A stretch of 64,000 bases of DNA from CBDBLK01 sp965243145 (lineage in GTDB: Bacteria; Bdellovibrionota; Bacteriovoracia; Bacteriovoracales; Bacteriovoracaceae), in assembly GCA_965243145.1 (NCBI GenBank), contig CBDEUB010000002.1, forward strand, positions 1,860,001-1,924,000, written 5' to 3'. Shown in pieces: positions 44,889 to 54,241 of the stretch. A program made the translations under genes and the position numbers. Each line of letters begins with the position of its first letter. Position 1 is the first letter of the stretch. The notes under the pieces are model-generated. The model worked only from the letters and a program-made list of their open reading frames with translations. It did not search any database and was not told the origin of the DNA.

Positions 44889-46712
44889 ATGTGTGGAATT
44901 ATTGCTCATATAGGAACTCAAAAATCAGTCGATGTCGTTTTGAAGGCCTTAAAAAGACTTGAGTATCGGGGATATGATTCGGCCGGTATTAGTTTTATCG
45001 ATGAGAAAAATCAAATCCAACTTTTTAAAAGAGAAGGTAAAATAGAAAATTTGATTACATCTCTAAACGGTAAAGAGTGGCACTCTGGATGCGCTATTGG
45101 ACACACTCGCTGGGCCACGCACGGAAAAGTTAATAATCAAAATGCCCATCCCCATGTGATGGGGGATTTATCTTTAATTCACAATGGCATTATTGAAAAT
45201 GTTGACCAGCTACGCGAAGAACTTCTGATGGAAGGGATGACATTTACATCTGAAACTGATTCAGAAGTTTTTTTAGCACTGGTTTATTTGGCCGTTGAGC
45301 GGGGGATGAATTTAAAACAGGCACTTTCAATATCATTTGAAAAAATACATGGAAATTCTGCTTTTGTTATTATGCATAATAAACAACATGAAATTTTGGC
45401 CATAAAACGGGGCGCTTCTCTAGTTTGTGGTTTTGATAGCAGTGGCCTTCAAGGGTTAATTTCTAGTGACCCTTATGCTCTTGTAGGTTTTGCTGATAAG
45501 TTATATTTCCCAGAAGATCAAATATTATGTTCTCTTTCAAAGAAAAATAGAGAAATACTGAGTTTTTATGATCAAGCTGGGGAGCGCTCAGAGCGTTATT
45601 TTGTACAAGAACAAAAAATGAGTAGTTGCCCAGAAGAGAAGGGCCATTTTGAACATTTTATGCTCAAAGAAATTTATGAACAACCTGGCCTGATTAGAAA
45701 CTTGATTCAATTTTATTTTTTAGGTGATGGGCAAGAGGCATTAGATAAGGTCGCAAAATATCGTCCTGATCAGGTTTATATTTCAGCATGTGGAACAGCG
45801 GCCTATGCTGGATACTTAGTTAGAGATTTTTTTGAAAGAAATAATCGGATACCTACAACTGCAGACCTGAGTAGTGAATTTCGTTACCGAGACCCCGTAT
45901 TTGTTCCAAAAGCTTTGGCACTTTTTATAAGCCAGTCTGGCGAAACTGCGGATACATTGGCCGCTTTGGAGCTTTGTTCAAGAAAAAGTATTTCGACATT
46001 AGCTCTGGTGAATGTCGAAGGAAGCACTTTGTGCAGAGAAAGTGACCACAGTCTTTTTATTAGAGCGGGAGCTGAGATTAGTGTGGCCTCAACAAAGGCC
46101 TTTACTCAAATGGTTTTAACGGGCCATCTGATGGCCTTTGCTTGGACAAAAGATTATGAATCGAGAGAGAAGAGAAAAAGAATTGTGGATCGCTATAATA
46201 TTTTGGCCCAAAGAATTGATGAATTAATTGCTAATGTTGATTGTATAAAGAAAATAGCGACAGAAATATACAATAAAAAAGGATATTTTTATACAGGCAG
46301 GGGTATTTACTATCCCGTGGCCTTAGAAGGTGCTTTAAAACTCAAAGAAATTGCTTATGTTCATGCAGAAGGATGTGCTTCTGGAGAACTCAAGCATGGC
46401 CCTTTGGCCTTGATAGATGAGGAAATGGTAAATATTGCTATAGTTGGTCCTGAATTGAGAGATAAAACAGTTGCCAATGTTCAGGAAGTAAAGGCCAGAA
46501 ACGGAATTATCGTTGGTATAGGCCCTCGTGAGGATAAAAATTTTAAAGACCTGTGCAATTATTTTATTCCTATGAGTTATGAGGAACTGGGTGAACTTTC
46601 TCCATTATATGCGAATGTTGCTAATCAATTGTTGGCATACTACATGGCAGAGTTTAAAGGAACTGATATTGATAAGCCTCGCAATTTGGCCAAATCAGTG
46701 ACAGTTGAATAA
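44889..46712 (+). CDS. glmS: glutamine-fructose-6-phosphate aminotransferase GlmS
   Basis: Forms glucosamine 6-phosphate from fructose 6-phosphate and glutamine, supplying GlmU. The N-terminal Cys (MCGIIAHIG) is the glutaminase nucleophile; HTRWATHGKVNNQNAHPH follows. Two SIS domains are visible (ACGTAAYAGYLVRDFFE and GRGIYYPVALEGALKLKEIA), and the C-terminus DKPRNLAKSVTVE is the family's hallmark. It has 607 residues, the usual length. Confidence 0.97.
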   Translation: MCGIIAHIGTQKSVDVVLKALKRLEYRGYDSAGISFIDEKNQIQLFKREGKIENLITSLNGKEWHSGCAIGHTRWATHGKVNNQNAHPHVMGDLSLIHNGIIENVDQLREELLMEGMTFTSETDSEVFLALVYLAVERGMNLKQALSISFEKIHGNSAFVIMHNKQHEILAIKRGASLVCGFDSSGLQGLISSDPYALVGFADKLYFPEDQILCSLSKKNREILSFYDQAGERSERYFVQEQKMSSCPEEKGHFEHFMLKEIYEQPGLIRNLIQFYFLGDGQEALDKVAKYRPDQVYISACGTAAYAGYLVRDFFERNNRIPTTADLSSEFRYRDPVFVPKALALFISQSGETADTLAALELCSRKSISTLALVNVEGSTLCRESDHSLFIRAGAEISVASTKAFTQMVLTGHLMAFAWTKDYESREKRKRIVDRYNILAQRIDELIANVDCIKKIATEIYNKKGYFYTGRGIYYPVALEGALKLKEIAYVHAEGCASGELKHGPLALIDEEMVNIAIVGPELRDKTVANVQEVKARNGIIVGIGPREDKNFKDLCNYFIPMSYEELGELSPLYANVANQLLAYYMAEFKGTDIDKPRNLAKSVTVE

Positions 46713-46729
46713 ATTGGATTTTTAAATAT

Positions 46730-49003
46730 ATGGATTTGTCTAAACTAAATGAAGATCAAAAAAGAATAATTCAAACGAACCAAGGTTCTGTTATGGTTTT
46801 GGCCGGAGCAGGGTCAGGTAAAACTGGTACGCTTGTTAATAAAGTTGTGTATCTTCTTAGCGAGAAAAGGGTTAGTCCTTTTCAAGTTTTAGCATTAACC
46901 TTCTCAAATAAGGCCGCTAAAGAAATGCGTGATCGTGTTAATTCTATGGTTGTTGAAGATTTGGGAAGCTTGCAAATAACTACTTTTCACTCTTTTTGTG
47001 CTAAAGTTCTGCGTTCTGAGTTTGAACACCTTGGCCTAAGTCGCAATTTTACAATCTATGATGCAACAGAATCTAAAGCAGTCATTAAGTCAATCTTGCA
47101 ACGAAATCATATTTCTACTAAGGAAATCTCTCCCTTTGAAGTTCTCTATTTTATCAACAATATTAAGAATAAGGGATATTATGTAGGAAAAATGGATGGT
47201 TTTAAACCTGACACTGAAGATTTATTTCATGATTTCTATCAGCAATACGAGTCAGAGTTGAAACGCACCAATGCTATTGATTTTGGAGGATTAATAACAG
47301 GTGTGATTCAACTCTTTGAGCAATTTCCTAGAGTTTTAGATCGTTATCAAGTTCGCTACAAATACATTCTAATTGATGAATATCAAGATACAAATTCTGC
47401 TCAGTTTGAGTTGATTCGTTTAATTTCAAATCTGTGTGATCATCTTTGTGTAGTGGGTGATGAAGACCAATCTATTTATTCTTGGCGTGGCGCTGAAATT
47501 AAAAATATTTTGGATTTTGAGAAAATATTTCCCAATGTTCAAGTTTTTAGACTTGAACAAAATTATCGTTCAACCAAAATTATTATTGAGGCCGCAGGCC
47601 ATGTTATAGCTAAAAATACTATGCGTAAAGGCAAGCAAATGTGGACGAGAAATTGTGATGGTTCTGTTATAGAAATTATTGAATGCCAGGATGACAAGAA
47701 GGAATCTGAATGGATATCAAGTGAAATTCTAAAATTGAATCAACGAGAGGGAAAATTCTATCGAAATATAGCAGTCTTCTATCGCACAAATGCTCAATCG
47801 AGGTTAATTGAAGATGCATTTCGTAAGAACCATATACCTTATAGAGTAGTAGGTGGTATTAAATTTTATGAACGCAAAGAGATTAAAGATTTATTGGCCT
47901 ACATCCGTTTAGTGACAAACATTAAAGATAATTTGGCCTTCAGTAGAGTTATCAACACTCCTGCTCGCGGTATTGGGGCAACTACTCTTAGAAAGTTAGA
48001 ACGAGAAGCGATTAAAAATAATATTTCACTTTTTGAAATGTGTGAGGCCATTTTGGAAAGTGAAATTGTTATAGAGGATTTGCGCATTAGTGCTAAAGCT
48101 AAATCATCTTTAAATCACTTTGTAGGACTCATTAATGAAGTTAAAGCATTGGAGCAACTCCCTCGAGAAAAAGTAAAACCTTCTGTATTGTATAAAAAAA
48201 TATTGCATGAGTCAGGTTATTATGATCAAATTAAGGCCTCTAAAGATTATGAATCTGTGGCCAGAATTGAGAATTTAGAAGAATTGGGTAATGCTATTTC
48301 TCATTATGAAAAATCAACATTAAGTTCGAGTTTGCTTGGCTTTTTTGAAACAGTGACACTCGATGCTCAGACAGATGATGCTACGGGAAGCAATAATGGG
48401 GAAGTGAGTATGATGACTATTCATGGAGCAAAAGGGTTAGAATTTTCTTATGTTTTTGTTTCAGGCGTTGAAGAAAATATCTTTCCAAATTATAAAAGTT
48501 TTGAAGATGGGATTCGTGCTGAAGAAGAAGAAAGACGACTTTTTTATGTTGCTATGACTCGTGCTATGGAAAAACTTTATTTAACTTTCGCTCAAGGAAG
48601 AATGCTTTTTGGCCAATTAAAATTTAATGGCCCCAGTCGCTTTTTGTACGAAATTCCCAAACACTATTATTGCTGGAAAAAAGTTATGGGTTTTAATGAA
48701 ACTGGAGCAATATATTCTAATAACATGAAAACTTGGATGTATAAACCTGATAATCAAGAGATTCCTGGTGAAGATGATAAAATTATTTATCGTAAATCTT
48801 CTAAAGTTTTAAATGAGAAAAAAACAAAATCTTTTAAAAACAGTAAATTTGTCAAAGGAACCAGAGTTAGACATGCTCTATATGGAAGTGGATTTGTATT
48901 AGATTCAAAAGGATTTGGACAAGATGAAAAGGTTTTAATTAAGTTTAATGATGGAACCAGAAAAAAATTTATGACTAAATTTGCACCTCTTGCAATTATT
49001 TAG
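46730..49003 (+). CDS. UvrD/PcrA-type superfamily 1 DNA helicase
   Basis: ATP-dependent 3'-5' DNA helicase of repair and replication restart. Motifs: Walker A VLAGAGSGKTGTLV, DEYQDTNSAQF (motif II), VVGDEDQSIYSWRGA (III), QNYRST (IV), MMTIHGAKGLEF (V) and VAMTRA (VI). The C-terminal tail KGTRVRHALYGSGFVLDSKG is the Tudor-like domain of the PcrA/UvrD group, which contacts RNA polymerase. The Walker A has TGT after GKT where most have RT or KT, a small variation. It starts 17 bases after glmS. Confidence 0.93.
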   Translation: MDLSKLNEDQKRIIQTNQGSVMVLAGAGSGKTGTLVNKVVYLLSEKRVSPFQVLALTFSNKAAKEMRDRVNSMVVEDLGSLQITTFHSFCAKVLRSEFEHLGLSRNFTIYDATESKAVIKSILQRNHISTKEISPFEVLYFINNIKNKGYYVGKMDGFKPDTEDLFHDFYQQYESELKRTNAIDFGGLITGVIQLFEQFPRVLDRYQVRYKYILIDEYQDTNSAQFELIRLISNLCDHLCVVGDEDQSIYSWRGAEIKNILDFEKIFPNVQVFRLEQNYRSTKIIIEAAGHVIAKNTMRKGKQMWTRNCDGSVIEIIECQDDKKESEWISSEILKLNQREGKFYRNIAVFYRTNAQSRLIEDAFRKNHIPYRVVGGIKFYERKEIKDLLAYIRLVTNIKDNLAFSRVINTPARGIGATTLRKLEREAIKNNISLFEMCEAILESEIVIEDLRISAKAKSSLNHFVGLINEVKALEQLPREKVKPSVLYKKILHESGYYDQIKASKDYESVARIENLEELGNAISHYEKSTLSSSLLGFFETVTLDAQTDDATGSNNGEVSMMTIHGAKGLEFSYVFVSGVEENIFPNYKSFEDGIRAEEEERRLFYVAMTRAMEKLYLTFAQGRMLFGQLKFNGPSRFLYEIPKHYYCWKKVMGFNETGAIYSNNMKTWMYKPDNQEIPGEDDKIIYRKSSKVLNEKKTKSFKNSKFVKGTRVRHALYGSGFVLDSKGFGQDEKVLIKFNDGTRKKFMTKFAPLAII

Positions 49004-49020
49004 CTAAGGAAAAGTTTGGC

Positions 49021-51357
49021 ATGAAACGGCCTAGACTTAAAATTATTTTAATAGGGTTTTTTGTTTTGATATGTTTCTTTGGAGGGGGATTGTTTTATGT
49101 TTTTAAAACAAAAATTAAAGAAAAAGAGATACATCTTTTTGCTATTGAAAAGATTCAACAATTCTTTCCACGAGCAAATGTAGAGTTAAGTAGATTTGAT
49201 ATTAAAATTGGGTTTAATATTTCTGTAGTTATTAATAAATTATCTTTAAACCTGCCTAGAGCGAACGAAACAGTTGAAATAGTTTCCGTAGATAATTTTA
49301 CTTTAAAAATTCCTATTTTATCATTTTTTACGAATCAAGGAAGCATCGAGGCCATTTTAAACAAACCTAAATTTACCTATTTAGAGTTAGGGGAGAAAAA
49401 TAATTGGCAATTGGCCATGGAAAATCGTGATAAATCCAAAACAAGCTATCCTGTGAAAAAAAAGAGGAATCAACAGACGATGGATTCTGAAAGAAATAAT
49501 TTAATGCTTACTTATCCCTTTCTTACTAATCCGAACATTGATTTAAAATTTAAGAATATCCTCATACATTATGGCCTAGATAAAGGAAACTCTGGTGAGA
49601 TAAAAATTGGTCAATTTATTGTGAAAAACTTGGGATTGGATTCTCCTGCTGCGTATGAATTGGAATCAAATCTTAATCTTACTTTACCGAAGGAAAAAAG
49701 AATATTGAATGAATCATCAAAAGTGAGTTTGGATGTATTGCTCATAGGACAATTTTTTTTAAGAGATTTTTTGAAAAATGGTTCTATGGAATCTAAGGCC
49801 CATTTAAAAATTTCTAATGTCTCTTTTCCGCGTTTTGACAATCTGTTTCATAGGATAACTCCTTTTAAAAGCGATATAAATTTAAAATTAAATAGTAGTG
49901 GAAAATTGCAAGGTCGATTAGAAAGTAATTTTGAAAAAAATATTGCTAGGTTAAATTTTGCCGTTCAACAAGGTAAGATTGAGCTTTCCAATATAGAAGT
50001 ACAATTGTTGATTAATGACCTTATAAGTCCGATGAGTGGTTCAAATCTAAATTTAAACTCACAGGAATCATTTTTTAATCTGAAAGGGAATTTAGTTGCT
50101 TATAATGAAAAATTATATCCTCAATTTTCTTTTTTAACGAATCCAGATATTTCTTTGAATTTTAATGGTGAAGACTGTATTACTGGATTTAAAGGTACTT
50201 TATCCGAGAGTGATTTTACTTCAGAAGCTGAAGTGAAATTTTTAAGTGGTGAGGCCAAAGTCAATTTAAAAGCGAAGATTGATCTCAATTCTCAAAATCC
50301 TCTCCATAAAAAAGTAAGAAACTATAATTCCAAAATTGATTTATTTGGAATGAAATTTGATAAACCCTTTCTTAAAAAAATACTTTATAATCGAAATAAT
50401 AGCATAAAGACCCCTCCTGTTATTGCATCTGATGAGAAAGTAGATTCAATTAAAACTGATACAGTTTTTAAAAATTTATTTCTTCTACCTAAAGGAGTTA
50501 TTGCATTTCGTTGGAGAGATATCGAGATTAATGGACAAAATTTTAGCGGTTTCGGAAAATGGAAAACTCATCTTAATGAAATTCGATCAAATTCTATGCG
50601 TTTTCGATACGGTCAAGGTGGAGGAAGTTTGTCATACAATTTATTAATGTATGAAGACCGTATTAAAAACAAATTTGGCCTCCAGATGAAAAACTTGGAT
50701 TTAAAAGGATTGAATGGCCTTTTCCCTCAAACTATTTCTGAAATAGAAGGAAGACTTGGGGGAAAGATCGAAGGCACTGTAAACACCGGACAAAATCTTG
50801 AACACGATGTTAAAATTGATTTAAAGATGTTAAAAGGTGAATTGAAAGGAATGAATATTAATCTTTATGTTCAAAAGCTTTTAGATGTTATAACTAAAAT
50901 TCCAATTTTAAAAGATAAGATCGATTCAGATAATGTAATATCCCTAAATGGGGATTTTGAAAAACTTATTTTAAAAGGTCAATTTCGTCAAAATCATTAT
51001 CTTTTATCAAAATTTCTTTTCCAAGGTATTCAAAATAAAATTGAAGTTCAGGCACACGGAAATATTTATCCTGACGATGAAAGCAAAAAGGGAATTCTTT
51101 ATGTTAATTTTAAAGAGGCCAAATTTGTTTCCCCCCAATTGAAAAAACAGGCACAAACAGAAATTTTGCCTATGCTTTTTAAAGGCCCTAAATTGTCATT
51201 GATACCAGATTACAATTATTCTTTAAAAAAACTTGCTAAGTCTCATTTGCAACAAAAAAAGAAAAAATTAATGGGAGATGCTAAAGAAAAAGGAAGAAGT
51301 AAATTGGAGGATTTAATTAAGAAAGAAGGAAAGAAACTTATTAAAGGGTTTTTCTGA
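49021..51357 (+). CDS. AsmA-family membrane-anchored protein
   Basis: Large (778-residue) envelope protein with one N-terminal membrane helix (about 7-27) and an extended beta-rich periplasmic body. The C-terminal region (IEGRLGGKIEGTVNTG, then LNGDFEKLILKGQF) resembles the AsmA C-terminal domain. AsmA relatives move phospholipids between the inner and outer membrane or assist outer-membrane assembly. The C-terminal tail is basic. No motif sharpens the function further. It is 17 bases after the helicase gene. Confidence 0.75.
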   Translation: MKRPRLKIILIGFFVLICFFGGGLFYVFKTKIKEKEIHLFAIEKIQQFFPRANVELSRFDIKIGFNISVVINKLSLNLPRANETVEIVSVDNFTLKIPILSFFTNQGSIEAILNKPKFTYLELGEKNNWQLAMENRDKSKTSYPVKKKRNQQTMDSERNNLMLTYPFLTNPNIDLKFKNILIHYGLDKGNSGEIKIGQFIVKNLGLDSPAAYELESNLNLTLPKEKRILNESSKVSLDVLLIGQFFLRDFLKNGSMESKAHLKISNVSFPRFDNLFHRITPFKSDINLKLNSSGKLQGRLESNFEKNIARLNFAVQQGKIELSNIEVQLLINDLISPMSGSNLNLNSQESFFNLKGNLVAYNEKLYPQFSFLTNPDISLNFNGEDCITGFKGTLSESDFTSEAEVKFLSGEAKVNLKAKIDLNSQNPLHKKVRNYNSKIDLFGMKFDKPFLKKILYNRNNSIKTPPVIASDEKVDSIKTDTVFKNLFLLPKGVIAFRWRDIEINGQNFSGFGKWKTHLNEIRSNSMRFRYGQGGGSLSYNLLMYEDRIKNKFGLQMKNLDLKGLNGLFPQTISEIEGRLGGKIEGTVNTGQNLEHDVKIDLKMLKGELKGMNINLYVQKLLDVITKIPILKDKIDSDNVISLNGDFEKLILKGQFRQNHYLLSKFLFQGIQNKIEVQAHGNIYPDDESKKGILYVNFKEAKFVSPQLKKQAQTEILPMLFKGPKLSLIPDYNYSLKKLAKSHLQQKKKKLMGDAKEKGRSKLEDLIKKEGKKLIKGFF

Positions 51358-51384
51358 TTTTTAAGTTAAAATGTGTTAAAATTC

Positions 51385-51393
51385 TGATATAAT
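51385..51393 (+). promoter_or_regulatory. extended -10 promoter element (TGATATAAT)
   Basis: TGATATAAT, a perfect extended -10, lies 20 bases before the ATG of the cyclic-nucleotide-binding gene. A weak -35 (GTTAAA) is 17 bases upstream. It indicates that the gene has its own promoter rather than being read from the AsmA gene. Confidence 0.5.
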
Positions 51394-51412
51394 TTTACTG
51401 CGGGCCTATAAA

Positions 51413-51892
51413 ATGGATATTTTTGAAGATTTTGTTGTACATAAAGAAGGGCATGTTCTTTTTGCTGAGGGTGACCCTTCTCAATTTCTTTATGTTGTTA
51501 AAACGGGAAAGATAGGAATTTTTAAAGAAAAAAATAGACGACTTTTACCCATTTCTATACTTGGAGCGAAAGATTTTGTTGGAGAATTGAGCTTATTCAA
51601 TGCAGAAAGCAAGAGAACTGCTTCTGCTATTGTTGTTGACTGTGCTGAACTCGGTGTCATTAGAAAATCAGATGTGTCCCATGTTTTGCGTGATTGTTCT
51701 ACTTGGGTATCTCAATTAATGATGGATTTGTCTGAGCGCCTTCGTACGACAACGATTTTATTGAGAGAACACAATATTTTAGATGATATGTCGGAAAATG
51801 CTTTTCACTTTAAACCTGAAACTTTATCTAAGTATTGGGTTTTTATTCAAGATTACAAAAAACGCAGAGGGCCTATTTGGTCAAGAGAATAG
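51413..51892 (+). CDS. stand-alone cyclic-nucleotide-binding domain protein
   Basis: Cyclic-nucleotide-binding fold of the CRP type without a DNA-binding domain (159 residues). The family pattern is visible as GHVLFAEGDPSQFLYVVKTGKIGIF, then ILGAKDFVGELSLFN (phosphate-binding cassette) and KRTASAIVVDCAELGVI. In the cassette, Arg of the canonical RTAT is replaced by KRTASA, which keeps an Arg close by. Ligand unknown (cAMP, cGMP or none). It may regulate a partner protein by direct contact. Confidence 0.85.
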   Translation: MDIFEDFVVHKEGHVLFAEGDPSQFLYVVKTGKIGIFKEKNRRLLPISILGAKDFVGELSLFNAESKRTASAIVVDCAELGVIRKSDVSHVLRDCSTWVSQLMMDLSERLRTTTILLREHNILDDMSENAFHFKPETLSKYWVFIQDYKKRRGPIWSRE

Positions 51893-51898
51893 AAAAAT

Positions 51899-52327
51899 TC
51901 AGACTTTTTGCTTCTTTAACTGATTGTTCTTTACCAAATTACTAATAGTATTATTAATGCGTTCACAGGCCCGATTAATATTAATTTTCTCATTGTGAAT
52001 GGGATTGCACATAATTTGGTAAGCTTTTTCAGCATAAGGCCTATCGCAAAGAGAAAGAATTTTTCTTTGTGCTCGAAGAGGAAGTGCTTTGAGAGCTACT
52101 CCTAATATGGAAGCATCACTGTAAGAAATAACTTTTTTTATTTCAAAATCATCTAAATCGGGAAGTGATTTAAAATTTATAGATTGTTCAAGTAATTCTT
52201 TGGCCAATTGAGGATTTTGTTGTTTGATTTTGTCGATTATTTTTTCTCGTTCTTGTAAAGTTAAGTGTGAAAGCATCTCTATGACTTGATTCTTGCCATT
52301 TATAAATGTTCCTATTTCTCGATTCAT
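51899..52327 (-). CDS. small FliG-like (FliG C-region) protein
   Basis: The 142-residue helical product resembles the armadillo-like parts of the flagellar rotor protein FliG. Compare FKSLPDLDDFEIKKVIS, then SILGVALKALPLRAQRKIL, which fits the FliG pattern of a DLDD helix followed by a hydrophobic ALK helix; the C-terminal helix NINRACERINNTISNLVKN also fits. It lacks the rest of FliG, which is about 330 residues, so it is not the rotor gene itself. The call is by pattern only. A coiled-coil gene lies 31 bases upstream in the same direction. Confidence 0.55.
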   Translation of the reverse strand: MNREIGTFINGKNQVIEMLSHLTLQEREKIIDKIKQQNPQLAKELLEQSINFKSLPDLDDFEIKKVISYSDASILGVALKALPLRAQRKILSLCDRPYAEKAYQIMCNPIHNEKININRACERINNTISNLVKNNQLKKQKV

Positions 52328-52358
52328 TTTTTCCCCTATGAATTTTATTTAATTACTG

Positions 52359-52790
52359 TCATACTTGGAATTGAGCATCCCATTTTGCTTTTTCTCGAAA
52401 GTATTTCTTTTTAGCAGTATCGAGTAGGCCTTGATGCGATTTTCTTAAATTTTCAAGTTCTTCTCTTTGGGCCATTTTCATTTCAGAAACTCGTTCTTTA
52501 TGAAATTTTTTTAAGTCATCTATTTTTTTATTCAGGTCTTGTTGGTTTTTAGAAATGATTTCTTTGTGTCGCATATGAATTTTAGAGAGCTTATTCTCTA
52601 AATTGCTTTTGAGATTTGAAATTTCAAAAGCGTTATCTTGTTTCATTCGGTCGAATATTTTTTGGTGATTTTTAAGTTCTTTTTGGTATTTTTGTGAATG
52701 TTCAGATCGTAATTTTTTTAATTCAAATGCTTGTTGCTTGGCCTCAAGTTGCTTGACATTCTGAAATTTAATTTGAGTGGTACTTGTCAT
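52359..52790 (-). CDS. coiled-coil protein of unknown function
   Basis: The 143-residue product is almost completely coiled coil, rich in Lys, Glu, Gln and Asn without Pro or Cys. It resembles FliJ- or FliH-like flagellar accessory proteins in shape only. It precedes the FliG-like gene in the same direction, which makes a joint role plausible. Ribosome site AGGA lies about nine bases before the ATG. Confidence 0.65.
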   Translation of the reverse strand: MTSTTQIKFQNVKQLEAKQQAFELKKLRSEHSQKYQKELKNHQKIFDRMKQDNAFEISNLKSNLENKLSKIHMRHKEIISKNQQDLNKKIDDLKKFHKERVSEMKMAQREELENLRKSHQGLLDTAKKKYFREKAKWDAQFQV

Positions 52791-52810
52791 ACTTTATATC
52801 CTACTTTAAT

Positions 52811-52838
52811 AGTTTATTTTGACCGCATTTCTTATCAA
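52811..52838 (-). promoter_or_regulatory. possible promoter for the coiled-coil/FliG-like pair
   Basis: On the minus strand, TTGATA (52833-52838, 5 of 6 matches) and TAAACT (52811-52816, 4 of 6) are separated by 16 bases. Transcription would begin about 14 bases before the ATG at 52790. Confidence 0.4.
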
Positions 52839-52879
52839 GTGGGCAAATTAGTCTCACTTTAGTAAAAATAGGCCATTCA

Positions 52880-52908
52880 TAGACTTATTAGATAAAGTGG
52901 TTTATATC
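52880..52908 (+). promoter_or_regulatory. possible promoter for the membrane-anchored HTH-like gene
   Basis: TAGACT (52880-52885) and TATATC (52903-52908), each 4 of 6 matches, are 17 bases apart. The ribosome site GAGGGGAAAGG lies directly before the ATG at 52927. Confidence 0.35.
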
Positions 52909-52926
52909 ATTCGTTGAGGGGAAAGG

Positions 52927-54240
52927 ATGGATACGCACGAAGAAGCAGAAATTTACTTTTCTAAGCAGGATTTTGAAGACTACCGCAAATGGATTGATCT
53001 TAATATTTTTGATGTTACTTGGCAAGGAAAGTATCGTCGTGAGTTCAAAGAATTTTGGAACGCCTTTTTGTTAGAAGGCCAATCTTTGAGACAAGTATCT
53101 GAAAGATTTAGCTTGGCCATTTTGCGTTCAAAAGTAGGTTCTTTAGTCAGTTGGTTTACATGGCTTAGGGATCGGCTTATTGCTTTTACCTTCTGTCATA
53201 AAAATATATCAATTATTTCATTGAGCCGGCAGTTTCAATTATCTTTGGCGGATACATCCACTATTTTAAGAAATTTTTTTCTTTCAGCAAATCCACATCT
53301 TGATGAAGAACTCTCAGATATTTTTCAAATTACTCACATTTCTGATGGGTATGTCCATCTCAATTTCAAAAAATTACAAGAATTATTCCCAGAAAAATTG
53401 AAAACAAACAGAGATTCTGGTGATGATGTGATGACCTCTATGGAGGTCACGCTTTATCCTGAATGGAGAGACCTCGCAGACCGTATTAATAATGATTTAT
53501 ATCATCAGCAATTTAATTTTAGGAAAATTAAATCTCAAATAAATTTTAAAGATCAGTTAAAAATTTTAAAAGAATTAACATTTATGGGTATTATTGTTAG
53601 CGTATTTATCCTTTCTATTAAGAAGGTTAATGAAGTATGGAATCAAAAGCTAACAGATAAGATTAGTATTTATGGCCCTCAATTAAAATGGTTGGATAAG
53701 ACTTTGAGTTTTAAAAATGAAGATAGCACATCTCCTAAAAAAATTTTGTCTCTCCAGAAAGGTTTAGACAGCGTAGAAACGAAAAGAACTGAAGAAGAGA
53801 GTTTTAATGAAAATACTCGTTACGAAGTAGAATCAGAAACAACCATGACTTTATGGGATGACCTTCCCAAAGATTTTAATTTTGCAGAACTTGAAAAATC
53901 TGAATACGAAGAAGGCCAAACTTCAGGTTATCGGGATAGCCGTTATGGGAATACAAAAGTTTATCGAGTTATGATGAAGTCAGTTGATACGCTTAATACT
54001 CGAGTCAATCTTGATAAGCTTATCCAAAAATATCAAGTCACTAGGGTTGGAAATGTAGAACCAGGTAAGGATGTGCCTGGTGGAATTTACTATAATATTT
54101 TTGTTCCTCGCCGTTACCTCAAGGAATTTATGGCCCAGGTTATGGAAATGGATGATGCTGTTTTATATGAATCACGGACGCGCACAGGGCATAATCCACC
54201 CGGAAAGAATAAAGTTTTCATTTGGGTCAAGGCCATTTAG
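52927..54240 (+). CDS. single-pass membrane protein with N-terminal HTH-like region, unknown
   Basis: Not recognised. The N-terminal 150 residues contain two helix-turn-helix-like stretches (LRQVSERFSLAILRSKVGSL and IISLSRQFQLSLADTSTILR). A single hydrophobic segment lies near residue 225 (TFMGIIVSVFILSIKK), followed by an acidic, low-complexity linker and a C-terminal alpha/beta domain of about 100 residues with a hydrophilic end. This layout, cytoplasmic DNA-binding-like domain then periplasmic sensor, is that of ToxR/CadC-type regulators, but the two HTH regions do not match a known family. It may be a membrane-tethered regulator of its envelope neighbours. Confidence 0.6.
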   Translation: MDTHEEAEIYFSKQDFEDYRKWIDLNIFDVTWQGKYRREFKEFWNAFLLEGQSLRQVSERFSLAILRSKVGSLVSWFTWLRDRLIAFTFCHKNISIISLSRQFQLSLADTSTILRNFFLSANPHLDEELSDIFQITHISDGYVHLNFKKLQELFPEKLKTNRDSGDDVMTSMEVTLYPEWRDLADRINNDLYHQQFNFRKIKSQINFKDQLKILKELTFMGIIVSVFILSIKKVNEVWNQKLTDKISIYGPQLKWLDKTLSFKNEDSTSPKKILSLQKGLDSVETKRTEEESFNENTRYEVESETTMTLWDDLPKDFNFAELEKSEYEEGQTSGYRDSRYGNTKVYRVMMKSVDTLNTRVNLDKLIQKYQVTRVGNVEPGKDVPGGIYYNIFVPRRYLKEFMAQVMEMDDAVLYESRTRTGHNPPGKNKVFIWVKAI

Positions 54241-54241
54241 C

